Shown: piece after piece, positions 1-8,855 of the stretch
Numbering within the stretch: position 1 is the first letter of the stretch
How the letters are laid out: the number at the start of each line of letters is the position of its first letter
Origin: Mesorhizobium sp. CAU 1732
GTDB lineage: Bacteria; Pseudomonadota; Alphaproteobacteria; Rhizobiales; Rhizobiaceae
Assembly: GCF_039888675.1 (NCBI RefSeq)
Contig: NZ_JBDQQR010000001.1
Coordinates: forward strand, 1,240,001-1,304,000
Length of the DNA: 64,000 bases
Direction of reading: 5' to 3'
The notes under the pieces: model-generated
Databases searched by the model: none
The model's input: the letters and a program-made list of their open reading frames with translations, nothing else
What the model was told of the DNA's origin: nothing
Translations under genes and position numbers: made by a program

Positions 1-403
1 TGCCGAGAACCGCAAAAACGGATACACCGAATATTTTCTCCACGAATGGCACCTCGGGAGATACATACAGAAGCGTATTCGTAATGTTGTATGTCGTAAA
101 ATGCGCGTGGAAATCCATCTCGCGCAGGCACATGGCGATCGGAATCAGGACCAGATACCAGGACTTCGACAGATCGGCGGCCGACATTTCCCGGATAAGC
201 GTGGTAGCCACGACCAGATAGCCGGCGGCAGACAAGACCTGGATCGGACCACCTTCGCTCAGGTAGAAGACCTGCATTTCAGGGGCAAGACAGAACGGAA
301 GGACCGACAGCAGGATGAGCGCAGCCGCTGCCCCCGCCAAATATGCAAACCGGCCGCTTGGGCGGTAGGCTTGTTCGACAGCAACCCTGGGTGTTGAAGG
401 CAA
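1..403 (-). CDS. Multi-pass membrane protein, C-terminus beyond left edge
   Basis: An open minus-strand frame runs uninterrupted from the left edge to a TTG codon at 403. No ATG or GTG lies between that TTG and the upstream in-frame stop, so the TTG is the likely start; a GGGA lies about 9 bases upstream. The visible 134 residues contain three strongly hydrophobic stretches (about 20–40, 54–72, 83–98), and the third is followed by REMDFHAHFTT. That acidic/histidine patch after a membrane helix looks like a conserved functional loop. I do not recognise the family. The codon use is normal for the window and hydrophobic segments alternate with polar loops, which supports a real gene over the opposite-strand frame at 101–397. 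Function unknown. Confidence 0.6.
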   Translation of the reverse strand, partial: MPSTPRVAVEQAYRPSGRFAYLAGAAAALILLSVLPFCLAPEMQVFYLSEGGPIQVLSAAGYLVVATTLIREMSAADLSKSWYLVLIPIAMCLREMDFHAHFTTYNITNTLLYVSPEVPFVEKIFGVSVFAVLG

Positions 404-715
404 GGGTACATTCCCGCTTGATCGACGAGCCGGAAGAGCGCGGACCGATCGTTAAAACGTTAGCCGGCAGGCGTATTGGAAGCCGGATACCCTCGTCAAG
501 GCCGGTATTTCCCTCGCAGTGCGAAATCCCGCGTTATGTCGGCGCCATGCTCCCTAAAAGTTCCCGGTCAGGCTCGCGACCCTGGCCGGATCGGCCTCGC
601 GACTCTGACTTCTGGCGGCGTCTCCGGTGTAACGGACTTTAATTCAAACTTTACCCAGCCGACGGAGAAGTGGCGACGATAAACGACCTCCTGTGTCCGC
701 GTTTCGAGGTTTCGG
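404..715. other. Intergenic region, divergent promoters expected
   Basis: About 310 bases separate the leftward membrane-protein gene from the rightward OmpV-like gene. Both must be transcribed from here. I see no convincing coding frame, RNA gene or long inverted repeat. The final 60 bases before 716 are AT-richer and end in a GAGG that fits a ribosome binding site for the porin gene. Confidence 0.4.
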
Positions 716-1534
716 ATGATTCGCACGAGCATATTCGCAGCCGCTATGGCTGCCTTCACCATGACCGCTTCCAGCGCCTGGGCCCAGTCGGGCGGCGGCA
801 TCGGTGGCTGGTTTTCCGGCGACTGGTATCTGAAGGTCGGTGGCGCGGTTTTGCACAAGCCGAAATTCGAGGGCGCGGATGGCCGCTCCTTCGCGTTCCA
901 GCCCATGATCTCCCTCGGTAAGGCGGGTGGCACGTCCGCCAAATTCTCGTCGCGCAACGACAACATCTCGCTTGCCTTCATCGATACAGGCGCGTTTCGG
1001 GCAGGCGCCGCGGGCAAGCTTGTCTTCCGCCGTGACGGTGACACCGATGGCAGGCTGAACGGTCTTTCGCCGGTGCGTTTCGGCGGCGAGCTCGGCGGTT
1101 TCGCGGAAGTCTATCCCACCGACAATCTGCGTTTCCGGGGCGAAGTACGCCGCGGCATCCGCTCGCATGACGGCTTCGTGGCCGATCTCTCGGCGGACGT
1201 GTTCCACGATGTGACGAATGCGATCCAGATTTCGGCCGGACCGCGCGTCTCCTGGGCGTCGGCCGACTATTTCGATGCCTATTACGGCGTCGACGCGTTC
1301 GAATCCGCGGCGACCGGCCTGTCCCAGTACAGCCCCCGCAGCGGCTTCAAGTCGGTCGGCGTCGGCGGTGCGGTGACGTGGAAGGCCACCGAGCAACTCG
1401 ATACGAGCGTCTTCGCGGAATACTCGCGCCTGATGGGCCCGGCCGCGAAATCGAGCCTCGTGCGCGAGGGCGGCTCGCGCCGCCAGGTGACGATCGGCGC
1501 GTCGGCGGTCTACCGCTTCGACTTCTCGCTCTGA
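716..1534 (+). CDS. MipA/OmpV family outer-membrane protein
   Basis: The 272-residue product has an N-terminal signal peptide with a hydrophobic core and probable cleavage after AWA (residue 23). The mature part is rich in alternating aromatic/polar residues and glycine, as in beta-barrels. It ends in YRFDFSL, a typical barrel-terminal strand. The pattern with a periodic 'GGAVLHKPKFEGADG' start and 'VGGAVTWKATEQLDTSVFAEY' style strands fits MipA/OmpV (MltA-interacting) proteins, which sit in the outer membrane; some scaffold murein enzymes. The ATG at 716 is preceded by GAGG at good spacing. It stands alone, followed by convergent vapBC. Family assignment is by pattern, so a different small barrel is possible. 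Confidence 0.75.
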   Translation: MIRTSIFAAAMAAFTMTASSAWAQSGGGIGGWFSGDWYLKVGGAVLHKPKFEGADGRSFAFQPMISLGKAGGTSAKFSSRNDNISLAFIDTGAFRAGAAGKLVFRRDGDTDGRLNGLSPVRFGGELGGFAEVYPTDNLRFRGEVRRGIRSHDGFVADLSADVFHDVTNAIQISAGPRVSWASADYFDAYYGVDAFESAATGLSQYSPRSGFKSVGVGGAVTWKATEQLDTSVFAEYSRLMGPAAKSSLVREGGSRRQVTIGASAVYRFDFSL

Positions 1535-1551
1535 GACGCTGAACGGGCAGC

Positions 1552-1944
1552 TCAGCCCACGGTTCGCAGGCCGAGATGGCTTGCGAACGGGTGAAAATCG
1601 CGATCCTGATGCAACAGCACGTGATCGTTCTCGATGCAGAACGTCGCGATGATGACGTCGATGCTTTTGCGCACCGTGATGCCTAATTCACGCAAACGTC
1701 TGTAGTTGGCAGCCGCTTGAACTGCGATATGGACGTCCATCATGTTGGCGGTTGTGAAATCGGACATGACCCTCTGGATTTTCCGCGCGTCGTTGTCGCT
1801 GCGTGCTCCCTGCAGCAATTCGAGCAGGATCACGTCACCTACGAGAATCTGCCCCGTATTGCGAATGCCGTGTAGGTGTTTGACGCTTGGCGTGTAGATA
1901 CCGCGAAAGGATGCAATCCAAACGGAACTGTCGACGACGATCAC
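1552..1944 (-). CDS. vapC: VapC-type PIN-domain toxin ribonuclease
   Basis: A 130-residue PIN-domain protein. It opens with VVDSSVWI carrying the first catalytic Asp (D5). It has a mid-domain Glu (in LLELLQGAR, about residue 42) and the third acidic site in KSIDVIIATFC, with a final acidic DRDF near residue 115. This is the full VapC catalytic set, so it should be an active Mg-dependent RNase. The known role of the family is cleavage of tRNA or rRNA to slow growth when the antitoxin is lost. Its ATG overlaps the vapB stop by four bases (ATGA), so the two are translationally coupled. Confidence 0.9.
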   Translation of the reverse strand: MIVVDSSVWIASFRGIYTPSVKHLHGIRNTGQILVGDVILLELLQGARSDNDARKIQRVMSDFTTANMMDVHIAVQAAANYRRLRELGITVRKSIDVIIATFCIENDHVLLHQDRDFHPFASHLGLRTVG

Positions 1945-2159
1945 GAGCTCTCGTCAAGATCGAAGGTGCGACCTTCTCGCATTTCGTCAAGGTCACCTTC
2001 CCAACCGATCCCGACGAGTTCCTTGATCCCTTGCCGACGGCGGTTGTTTAGCACGATCTGCCGCAAAGCTTCCTCTACCGTGGCCTTCTTGGTCGGCAGT
2101 CCGGTCGCTTCCATGGCTTGTGCCATCAACTCGTCGTCGAGTTCGATATTGGTGCGCAT
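1941..2159 (-). CDS. vapB: VapB-type ribbon-helix-helix antitoxin
   Basis: A 72-residue antitoxin starting MRTNIELDDELM, which is the beta strand plus first helix of a ribbon-helix-helix DNA-binding domain. The acidic tail (WEGDLDEMREGRTFDLDESS) is the part expected to wrap the toxin. I place the start at the ATG at 2159 because GGAGCG lies just upstream. A longer reading to 2216 would run through the operator palindrome. Sequence matches the VapB family of DUF2191 type. It is the first gene of the vapBC pair and should autorepress with VapC. Confidence 0.9.
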   Translation of the reverse strand: MRTNIELDDELMAQAMEATGLPTKKATVEEALRQIVLNNRRRQGIKELVGIGWEGDLDEMREGRTFDLDESS

Positions 2160-2168
2160 GATCGCTCC

Positions 2169-2198
2169 ATGTGTATAGAATGAGAAGAATATACACAT
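2169..2198 (-). promoter_or_regulatory. VapB operator palindrome
   Basis: A perfect inverted repeat, ATGTGTATA–N12–TATACACAT, starts 10 bases upstream of the vapB ATG. Position, symmetry and AT-rich arms fit the autoregulatory operator of a ribbon-helix-helix antitoxin. The arms could also contain the promoter -10 element. The symmetry is seen directly; binding is inferred. Confidence 0.75.
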
Positions 2199-2446
2199 TC
2201 GGACCCGCTTTCGCAATCCGACGAAACCCCTTTATTCCCCGCCCTGCCTCGGCTAAAAGCGCGGCGATGAGACAGCGCGCGCGCCTTTTCGCGACCTCGA
2301 TACGAATTACCGGCCCGGCCTTCCGGACAGCCTGAGCGGCTGCCTGAAGGTCCGGGATTTCCGCGCGCCGTCCGATCGCGCGCCCTTCGCCTTTTGACCG
2401 AAGCCTCGCCCGGCTGTGACGCCCGGGCCGACGATGCGACGAGACC

Positions 2447-5404
2447 ATGAACACCGCTGAAAAGATCGATTATTCGAAGACCCTCTATCTGCCGCAGACG
2501 GAATTTCCGATGCGCGCCGGCCTGCCCGACAAGGAGCCGCTTCTGGTGAAGCGCTGGCAGGAGATGAAGCTCTACAACAAGCTGCGCGAGAGTGCTGCCG
2601 GCCGGCCGCTCTACGTGCTGCATGACGGCCCGCCCTACGCCAACGGCAACATCCACATCGGCCACGCGCTGAACAAAATCCTCAAGGACGTCATCACGCG
2701 CTCGTTCCAGATGCGCGGGTTCAACTCGAACTACGTGCCCGGCTGGGATTGCCACGGCCTGCCGATCGAATGGAAGATCGAGGAGCAGTATCGCGCCAAG
2801 GGCCTCGACAAGGATCAGGTGCCGGTCAACGAGTTCCGCAAGGAATGCCGCGAGTTCGCGCAGCACTGGATCGATGTCCAGACCGAGGAATTCAAGCGTC
2901 TCGGCATCGAGGGCGACTTCGACAACCCGTACACGACGATGAATTTTCACGCGGAAGCGCGCATCGCCGGTGAATTGCTGAAGTTCGCGATGAGCGGGCA
3001 GCTCTATCGCGGCTCCAAGCCGGTGATGTGGAGCGTGGTGGAGAGGACCGCGCTGGCGGAAGCCGAGGTCGAGTATCAGGACTACGAGTCGGATACGGTC
3101 TGGGTGAAGTTTCCGGTGCGCCTCGCTGCCGTGGGTACGGGCGACGTTGGCGATGAAGAACGTGATGCCGCCATCAAGCAGGACCTGCGCGACGCAGCCG
3201 TCGTCATCTGGACCACGACGCCGTGGACGATCCCCGGCAATCGCGCGGTCGCCTATTCGCCGCGCATCTCCTACGGTCTCTACGAGGTCACGCGTTCCGA
3301 GAACGATTTCGGTCCGCAGCCGGGCGAGAAGCTGATCTTCGCGGATGCGTTGGCCGAGGAGTCCTTCGCCAAGGCGAAGCTCGAATACACGCGCCTGCGC
3401 GACGTAACGGCCGACCAGCTCGCCGCCATCACGGTATCCCATCCGCTGCGTGGCATCGGCGGTGGCTATCAGTTCGACGTCCCCATGCTGCCCGGCGACC
3501 ACGTCACCGACGACGCGGGCACCGGCTTCGTGCACACCGCGCCCGGCCACGGCCGCGAGGACTTCGACGCGTGGATGGACGGCGCGAAGGATCTCGCCGC
3601 GCGCGGCATCGACACCGCGATCCCGTTCACGGTCGACGATGCAGGCTTCTTCACCAAGGATGCGCCGGGCTTCGGGCCGGATCGCGAAGGCGGGGCGGCG
3701 CGCGTCATCGACGACAACGGCAAGAAGGGCGACGCCAACAAGGCCGTCATCGAGGCGCTGATCGAGCGGAACGTGCTGTTCGCACGCGGCAGGCTGAAGC
3801 ATTCCTACCCGCATTCGTGGCGCTCGAAGAAGCCGGTCATCTTCCGCAACACGCCGCAATGGTTCGTCTACATGGACAAGGACCTCGGGGATGAGACAAC
3901 GCTGCGCAGCCGCGCGCTGAAAGCCATCGACGACACGCGTTTCGTGCCGGGAACTGGCCAGACGCGCCTGCGCGCGATGATCGAGGACCGCCCCGACTGG
4001 GTGCTCTCGCGCCAGCGTGCATGGGGCGTCCCGATCTGCGTCTTCGCCGATGAGAACGGCGCAGTGCTGCGGGACGAGGCGGTCAACGCCCGCATCCTGG
4101 AAGCGTTTGAGGAGGAAGGGGCGGATGCGTGGTTCGCTGAGGGCGCGCGCGAGCGCTTCCTTGGGCCGAAGGCCAACGAAAACTGGACGATGGTCACGGA
4201 CATTCTCGACGTCTGGTTCGATTCGGGCTCGACCCACACCTTCACGCTGGAGGACCGCCCGGACATGAAGTGGCCGGCGGACGTCTATCTCGAAGGCTCC
4301 GACCAGCATCGCGGCTGGTTCCACTCCTCGCTGCTGGAAAGCTGCGGCACGCGGGGCAGGGCGCCCTATGATGCGGTCATCACCCATGGCTTCACCATGG
4401 ACGAGGACGGCCGCAAGATGTCGAAGTCGCTCGGCAACACGGTGGTTCCGCAGGACGTCATGAAGCAGTCGGGCGCGGACATCCTGCGCCTGTGGGTCAT
4501 GACGACGGATTATTGGGAAGACCAGCGCCTCGGCAAGAACGTGCTGCAGACCAACATCGACGCCTACCGCAAGCTGCGCAACACCACGCGGTGGATGCTG
4601 GGCACGCTAGCGCATGACGAGGGCGAGGAGGTGCCGCTTTCCGACATGCCCGAGCTCGAGCGCCTGATGCTGCACCGGATTGCCGAACTCGACGAGGTGG
4701 TGCGCAAGGGCTACGACGCGTTCGATTTCAAGCGCATCACGCGGGCGCTGATCGACTTCATGGGGATCGAGCTGTCGGCGTTCTACTTCGACATCCGCAA
4801 GGACGCGCTCTACTGCGACGCGCCGTCGAGCACCAGGCGCAAGGCGGCGATCGTCGTCGTGCGCCATCTGTTCGATAATCTCGTCACATGGCTCGCGCCG
4901 ATGCTGCCCTTCACGATGGAAGAGGCGTGGCTGGAGCGCCATCCTGACGCGGTGTCGGTGCATCTGGAACAGTTCCGCACCATTCCGGCCGAATGGAAGG
5001 ATGACGCGCTGGCGGCGAAATGGCGCCAGGTGCGTCAGGTTCGCCGCGTCATCACCGGTTCGCTGGAGATCGAGCGTCGCGACAAGAGCATCGGCTCCTC
5101 GCTTGAGGCGGCGCCGATCGTCTATGTCAGCGATCCCGAGCTTCGGTCCGCGATCGCGGATGTCGATATGGCCGAGATCTGCATCACCAGCGGCATCGAG
5201 TTCGTGAGCGGGGCGGCACCCGACGTGGCGTTTACGCTCGACGAGGTGAAGGGCGTGGCCGTCGTGCCGGCGCTCGCGGGCGGCTCGAAATGCGCCAGAT
5301 CATGGCGCTACACCACGGATGTGGGCACCGACCCGGAGTTCCCGGACGTGTCCGCACGCGATGCCAGGGCATTGCAGGAACTCAAGGCGCTCGGCAGACT
5401 GTAG
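2447..5404 (+). CDS. ileS: Isoleucine--tRNA ligase
   Basis: The 985-residue product is a class I aminoacyl-tRNA synthetase that charges tRNA-Ile in the cytoplasm. The HIGH motif is at residues 70–73 ([12 protein letters not shown]), the editing-domain threonine-rich [11 protein letters not shown] near 255, the editing [12 protein letters not shown] near 357, and KMSKS at 657–661. The C-terminus keeps only a relic of the zinc finger: KCARSW replaces KCxRCW and no second CxxC follows. This is the form I recall from other alphaproteobacteria, so it is probably functional. Length is slightly above the usual 930–960. No T-box or ribF precedes it; the 230 bases upstream hold no clear leader structure. 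A weak purine-rich stretch precedes the ATG. Confidence 0.98.
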   Translation: MNTAEKIDYSKTLYLPQTEFPMRAGLPDKEPLLVKRWQEMKLYNKLRESAAGRPLYVLHDGPPYANGNIHIGHALNKILKDVITRSFQMRGFNSNYVPGWDCHGLPIEWKIEEQYRAKGLDKDQVPVNEFRKECREFAQHWIDVQTEEFKRLGIEGDFDNPYTTMNFHAEARIAGELLKFAMSGQLYRGSKPVMWSVVERTALAEAEVEYQDYESDTVWVKFPVRLAAVGTGDVGDEERDAAIKQDLRDAAVVIWTTTPWTIPGNRAVAYSPRISYGLYEVTRSENDFGPQPGEKLIFADALAEESFAKAKLEYTRLRDVTADQLAAITVSHPLRGIGGGYQFDVPMLPGDHVTDDAGTGFVHTAPGHGREDFDAWMDGAKDLAARGIDTAIPFTVDDAGFFTKDAPGFGPDREGGAARVIDDNGKKGDANKAVIEALIERNVLFARGRLKHSYPHSWRSKKPVIFRNTPQWFVYMDKDLGDETTLRSRALKAIDDTRFVPGTGQTRLRAMIEDRPDWVLSRQRAWGVPICVFADENGAVLRDEAVNARILEAFEEEGADAWFAEGARERFLGPKANENWTMVTDILDVWFDSGSTHTFTLEDRPDMKWPADVYLEGSDQHRGWFHSSLLESCGTRGRAPYDAVITHGFTMDEDGRKMSKSLGNTVVPQDVMKQSGADILRLWVMTTDYWEDQRLGKNVLQTNIDAYRKLRNTTRWMLGTLAHDEGEEVPLSDMPELERLMLHRIAELDEVVRKGYDAFDFKRITRALIDFMGIELSAFYFDIRKDALYCDAPSSTRRKAAIVVVRHLFDNLVTWLAPMLPFTMEEAWLERHPDAVSVHLEQFRTIPAEWKDDALAAKWRQVRQVRRVITGSLEIERRDKSIGSSLEAAPIVYVSDPELRSAIADVDMAEICITSGIEFVSGAAPDVAFTLDEVKGVAVVPALAGGSKCARSWRYTTDVGTDPEFPDVSARDARALQELKALGRL

Positions 5405-5421
5405 CCGAGACGCCGCAACGG

Positions 5422-5478
5422 CGTTCCGGAACCGACCAGCAATGACGGCCGAGGGCTGGTCGTCATTGCTCCGGAACG
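5422..5478. terminator. Long imperfect stem-loop after ileS
   Basis: CGTTCCGG (5422–5429) pairs with CCGGAACG (5471–5478), and AGCAATGACG (5438–5447) pairs with CGTCATTGCT (5461–5470). They leave a bulge on the 5' side and a 13-base loop. It starts 18 bases after the ileS stop. There is no U-run, so it may be an mRNA 3'-end stabiliser or a Rho-independent-like element. Confidence 0.45.
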
Positions 5479-5586
5479 ACGATTGCGCTACAAGCGCCGC
5501 CAAGCAGACGCCATGTTGTCGCCGGAATTTCCGGCCAGTTTGGCGTCGATCCGGCGTTTTCCGCCCGATGTGAGAGGCAAGTTGCA

Positions 5587-6261
5587 GTGACAATCGACAG
5601 CATCCCGACGCGCGGCGGCGCGCCGCTCCTTCTCAGTGTTTCGCTCGTTTGTGCAACCGCGCTCCTGTCGGGCTGCATGGGCTCGCCGACCTACGGCACG
5701 GGAAAGACCGCCAACGAGCAGCTTCTGGAGGACGTCACCGGCGTGCTTCAGGTCGGCCCGCGCGATCGCGGTCCCGAAATCGCCTACAATCCGCGCCCTG
5801 AGCTGGTGAAGCCGTCATCGCTGGAAGTTCTGCCTCCGCCGCAGGAGGATCTGACCTCAGCCGGAAACCCGGCATGGCCCGAATCGCCCGAGCAGCGCCG
5901 CGCGCGCATTCGCGCCGAGGCGACCGCCAATCAGGACAACCCGAACTACCGTCCGCAGGTTCGACCGGGAATGACAGGCAGCGCCGGGGCAGCCGGCGTC
6001 GATGTCGACGGCAACCGCGCATTGACCGCCACGATGGCGCCTGACAATGGCCGCCGCGTGGAATTGCAGCGTCGCGTCCGCCAGAACAATCAGGGCGAGG
6101 CAACGTCGCGCCGTTATCTCAGCGAGCCGCCGCTGGATTATCGCCGCCCCTCCGACACCGCCGCCGTGGGCGAGCTGGGCGAGGAAGAGTGGAAGAAGGA
6201 ACGCCAGGCCAAGCGCGCGCAAGGCGAGCGGACCTGGCGCGACTACATTCCCGGCCTCTGA
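5587..6261 (+). CDS. Outer-membrane lipoprotein of unknown function
   Basis: A 224-residue secreted lipoprotein. The N-terminus has a hydrophobic stretch ending in the lipobox LLSGC with the acylated Cys at about residue 30, followed by MGS (no Asp at +2, so outer-membrane sorting is expected). The rest is proline-, arginine- and charge-rich and probably largely disordered, ending WRDYIPGL. The start is GTG at 5587 with GAGAGGCAA upstream. I recall proteins like this beside ileS and M16 peptidase genes in Rhizobiales, but no function is known to me. It is convergent with tadA, 22 bases apart. Confidence 0.8.
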   Translation: MTIDSIPTRGGAPLLLSVSLVCATALLSGCMGSPTYGTGKTANEQLLEDVTGVLQVGPRDRGPEIAYNPRPELVKPSSLEVLPPPQEDLTSAGNPAWPESPEQRRARIRAEATANQDNPNYRPQVRPGMTGSAGAAGVDVDGNRALTATMAPDNGRRVELQRRVRQNNQGEATSRRYLSEPPLDYRRPSDTAAVGELGEEEWKKERQAKRAQGERTWRDYIPGL

Positions 6262-6283
6262 TCGCGACAGGGCGGCGTGGCAG

Positions 6284-6730
6284 TCAGCGCCGCTCCCTGA
6301 AGAACTGCCTCAGCATGTCCGCCGAGCGGATTTCCGCAATGCCTGCATAGACTTCCGGCGCGTGATGGCATGTCGGCTGGGCGAAATACCGCCCACCGCT
6401 CACCACCGCGCCGCCCTTTTCGTCCGATGCGCCGAAATACAGCCGCCGGATGCGCGCGAAGGAAATCGCCGCCGCGCACATCGGGCAGGGCTCCAGCGTG
6501 ACGTAGAGATCGGCCTCGGGCAGGCGTTCGCTGCGGAGCAGGCGGCATGCCTCCCGGATCACCAGCATCTCGGCATGAGCGGTCGGGTCGTTGAGTTCGC
6601 GGGTCCTGTTTCCCGCCTGCGCCAACACCACGCCGTCCTTGACGATCACCGCGCCGATCGGCACCTCGCCGCGTAGGCCAGCGGCTTCTGCTTCGGCAAA
6701 GGCGGTATCCATGAAGCTGGGTGGTTTCAT
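6284..6730 (-). CDS. tadA: tRNA-specific adenosine deaminase
   Basis: A 148-residue zinc deaminase. HAEM at residues 52–55 supplies the zinc His and the catalytic Glu (E54), and PCPMC supplies zinc Cys 82 and 85. Family members convert A34 to inosine in tRNA-Arg(ACG), which is needed for wobble decoding. The PIGAVIV strand and FGASDEKGGA segment are the usual TadA surroundings. Start set at the ATG at 6730 with GGAAGAGC just upstream; a longer reading to 6841 has a non-homologous Cys-rich N-terminus and would overlap rluB. It is divergent from rluB. A related nucleoside deaminase is the only alternative. Confidence 0.92.
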   Translation of the reverse strand: MKPPSFMDTAFAEAEAAGLRGEVPIGAVIVKDGVVLAQAGNRTRELNDPTAHAEMLVIREACRLLRSERLPEADLYVTLEPCPMCAAAISFARIRRLYFGASDEKGGAVVSGGRYFAQPTCHHAPEVYAGIAEIRSADMLRQFFRERR

Positions 6731-6807
6731 GCTCTTCCTGCAGACGAATTTCACTCGCAAGGCCAAGTGCGGTCTGATAGTTACCCGCGCTGAAAGGCGA
6801 ACGCCAC

Positions 6808-8853
6808 ATGGACAATGACAACGACAAGCCAAAGGGGCCACGCGGCCCGAAAGGCAAGCGCCCCGAAAGCGGTCGCGACGGCCCGCGCAAGCCGTTTGCC
6901 AAGCGCGCCGACGGCGACAGGAAACCGGCCGCCGCAGACGGAGAGCGCAAGCCCTTCGTGAAGCGCGAAGGCGGCGACCGCAAGCCCTATGCGAAACCTT
7001 TTGCCAAACGCGAGGATGGCGACAGGAAGCCGTTCGTGAAGCGCGATGACCGCGCCGCCGCAGACGGAGAGCGCAAACCTTATGCGAAACCGTTCGCCAA
7101 ACGCGAGGATGGCGACAGGAAGCCGTTCGTGAAGCGCGATGACCGCCCCGCCGCCGCAGACGGAGAGCGCAAGCCTTTCGTGAAGCGCGAAGGCGGTGAC
7201 CGCAAGCCCTATGCGAAACCGTTCGCCAAGCGCGAGGACGGCGACAGGAAGCCGTTCAAGCGCGATGACCGCGCTGCCGCAGACGGAGAGCGCAAGCCTT
7301 TCGTGAAGCGCGAAGGCGGCGACCGCAAGCCCTATGCGAAACCTTTTGCCAAACGCGAGGACGGCGACAGGAAGCCGTTCGTGAAGCGCGATGATCGCCC
7401 CGCTGCGGACGGAGAGCGCAAGCCATTCGTGAAGCGCGAAGGCGGTGACCGCAAGCCGTTCCGCAAGCCCGATGGAGACCGCAAGCCGTTCGTGAAGCGC
7501 GACGGCGCGGATGGATATGCGCCGCGCAAGCCCGCGCGCGCCGCCGATACCGTTGCGAACCCGGTTGTAAGCGAACAGGCCGGCGATGGCGAGCGCATCG
7601 CGCGCCGCCTCGCACGCGCAGGCGTGGCCTCGCGGCGTGATGCGGAGGAGATGATCGCGGCGGGCCGCGTGGCGCTCAACGGCAAGGTTCTGGACAGCCC
7701 GGCGATCAACGTCTCGCGCTCCGATCGCATCACCGTGGACGGAACCGAGATTCCGGCGGTCGAGCGGACGCGGCTGTTCCTGTTCAACAAACCGTCCGGC
7801 GTCGTCACGACCAACCGCGACCCCGAAGGCCGCAAGACCGTTTTCGACGTGCTGCCGAATGGCCTGCCGCGCCTGATGACGGTCGGCCGTCTCGACATCA
7901 ACACCGAGGGCCTGCTGCTGCTCACCAATGATGGCGGGTTGTCGCGCGTGCTGGAACTTCCGGCGACCGGCTGGCTGCGCCGCTATCGCGTGCGTGTGCA
8001 CGGCAAGGTCCAGCCCGAAGCGCTTGGCGCGCTGAAGGACGGCATTGCGGTCGACGGCGTCTTCTACGGCTCGATCGAAGCCACGCTGGACCGCGAGCAG
8101 GGCTCGAACGCCTGGCTGACGCTGAGCCTGCGCGAGGGCAAGAACCGCGAAGTGAAGAATGTTCTCGCGTCGCTCGGTCTCGATGTGACGCGGCTGATCC
8201 GTGTTTCGTACGGTCCGTTCCAGCTTGGCGAACTGGCCGAGGGCGAGGTCCGCGAGCTCAAGGGCAAGCTCCTGCGCGACCAGCTCGGCGAGCGGCTGAT
8301 CGAGGAATCCGGTGCGGATTTCGAAGCTCCCGTGATCAACGAGTTCTCCAACAAGCCCGTCGCGCGTGTCGAACCGAAGCGCGAGGAACCCACTGAGCTC
8401 TACAACAAGAAGCGCGAACGCGAGCAGAAGCGCGAAGACGCGCTGGGACGGCTCCAGACCAGCAGGCCCGCCGGCAAATCGTTCGGCAAGCCGGACAGGG
8501 ATGGCAAGCCCGCGCGGGGCGGAAAGCCGTTCGGTGGCGGTGGCAAGGACAAGCGTTTCGACGACCGCAAGCCGCGTGACGGAAAGTTTGGCGACGGAAA
8601 GCCGGGCGGCGGCAAGTTCGGTGATCGCAAGCCGGGTGGCCGCGAGGAGCGTCCGGCGTTCGAGCAGCGCTCGCGTTCGGCGAATGTCTGGATGGCGCCC
8701 GGCGCGCGGCCCGTCGGCGAGAAAAAGAAAGCCGAGATGGCCGAGCGCACGGAAGGCCGGCGCTACGCCGGAAAGCCGCGTCCGCAGGGCAAGCCCGGCG
8801 ACAAGCCGGCGCCTCGTGGAACGGGTCCTCGCAAGCCGCGTGGTGATCGCTGA
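6808..8853 (+). CDS. rluB: rRNA pseudouridine synthase with expanded basic N- and C-terminal extensions
   Basis: A 681-residue protein, about 2.5 times the length of E. coli RluB. Residues 1–250 are a low-complexity Lys/Arg/Asp/Pro region containing five tandem repeats. Residues 258–305 are an S4 RNA-binding domain (GERIARRLARAGVASRRDAEE). The catalytic domain follows, with GRLDINTEGLLLL and the catalytic Asp at 363. From about 510 to the end there is a second basic Gly/Lys/Arg-rich tail. The family makes pseudouridine 2605 in 23S rRNA. Long basic tails are common in alphaproteobacterial RluB, but the tandem expansion here is striking. Two bases separate it from rsmD, so the two rRNA-modification genes form an operon. 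Confidence 0.92.
   Translation: MDNDNDKPKGPRGPKGKRPESGRDGPRKPFAKRADGDRKPAAADGERKPFVKREGGDRKPYAKPFAKREDGDRKPFVKRDDRAAADGERKPYAKPFAKREDGDRKPFVKRDDRPAAADGERKPFVKREGGDRKPYAKPFAKREDGDRKPFKRDDRAAADGERKPFVKREGGDRKPYAKPFAKREDGDRKPFVKRDDRPAADGERKPFVKREGGDRKPFRKPDGDRKPFVKRDGADGYAPRKPARAADTVANPVVSEQAGDGERIARRLARAGVASRRDAEEMIAAGRVALNGKVLDSPAINVSRSDRITVDGTEIPAVERTRLFLFNKPSGVVTTNRDPEGRKTVFDVLPNGLPRLMTVGRLDINTEGLLLLTNDGGLSRVLELPATGWLRRYRVRVHGKVQPEALGALKDGIAVDGVFYGSIEATLDREQGSNAWLTLSLREGKNREVKNVLASLGLDVTRLIRVSYGPFQLGELAEGEVRELKGKLLRDQLGERLIEESGADFEAPVINEFSNKPVARVEPKREEPTELYNKKREREQKREDALGRLQTSRPAGKSFGKPDRDGKPARGGKPFGGGGKDKRFDDRKPRDGKFGDGKPGGGKFGDRKPGGREERPAFEQRSRSANVWMAPGARPVGEKKKAEMAERTEGRRYAGKPRPQGKPGDKPAPRGTGPRKPRGDR
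6931..7503 (+). repeat. In-frame tandem repeat inside rluB
   Basis: About 570 bases encode five copies of a unit of up to 43 residues, beginning at residues 43, 86, 118, 158 and 200. Each copy opens with ADGERKP and is built from KPFVKRE and AKPFAKRED blocks. Copy 2 lacks the FVKREGGDRK block and copy 5 has a divergent end. The copies are nearly identical in DNA, including third codon positions, so the expansion is recent or kept uniform by recombination. Confidence 0.9.
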
Positions 8854-8855
8854 CC

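Noticed and set aside
101..642. Two overlapping plus-strand frames at the left end
   Set aside because: Basic, low-complexity products; the minus-strand membrane-protein frame explains 1–403 better.
2217..2446. T-box or other riboswitch before ileS
   Set aside because: No T-box sequence, specifier stem or terminator could be seen; alphaproteobacteria do not normally use T-boxes.
2126..4387. Long minus-strand open frame opposite ileS
   Set aside because: It is antisense to a certain gene, is Arg/Ala/His-rich with no domain, and arises from high-GC codon bias.
6931..7503. CRISPR-like repeat series
   Set aside because: Repeats are in-frame coding units without unique spacers.
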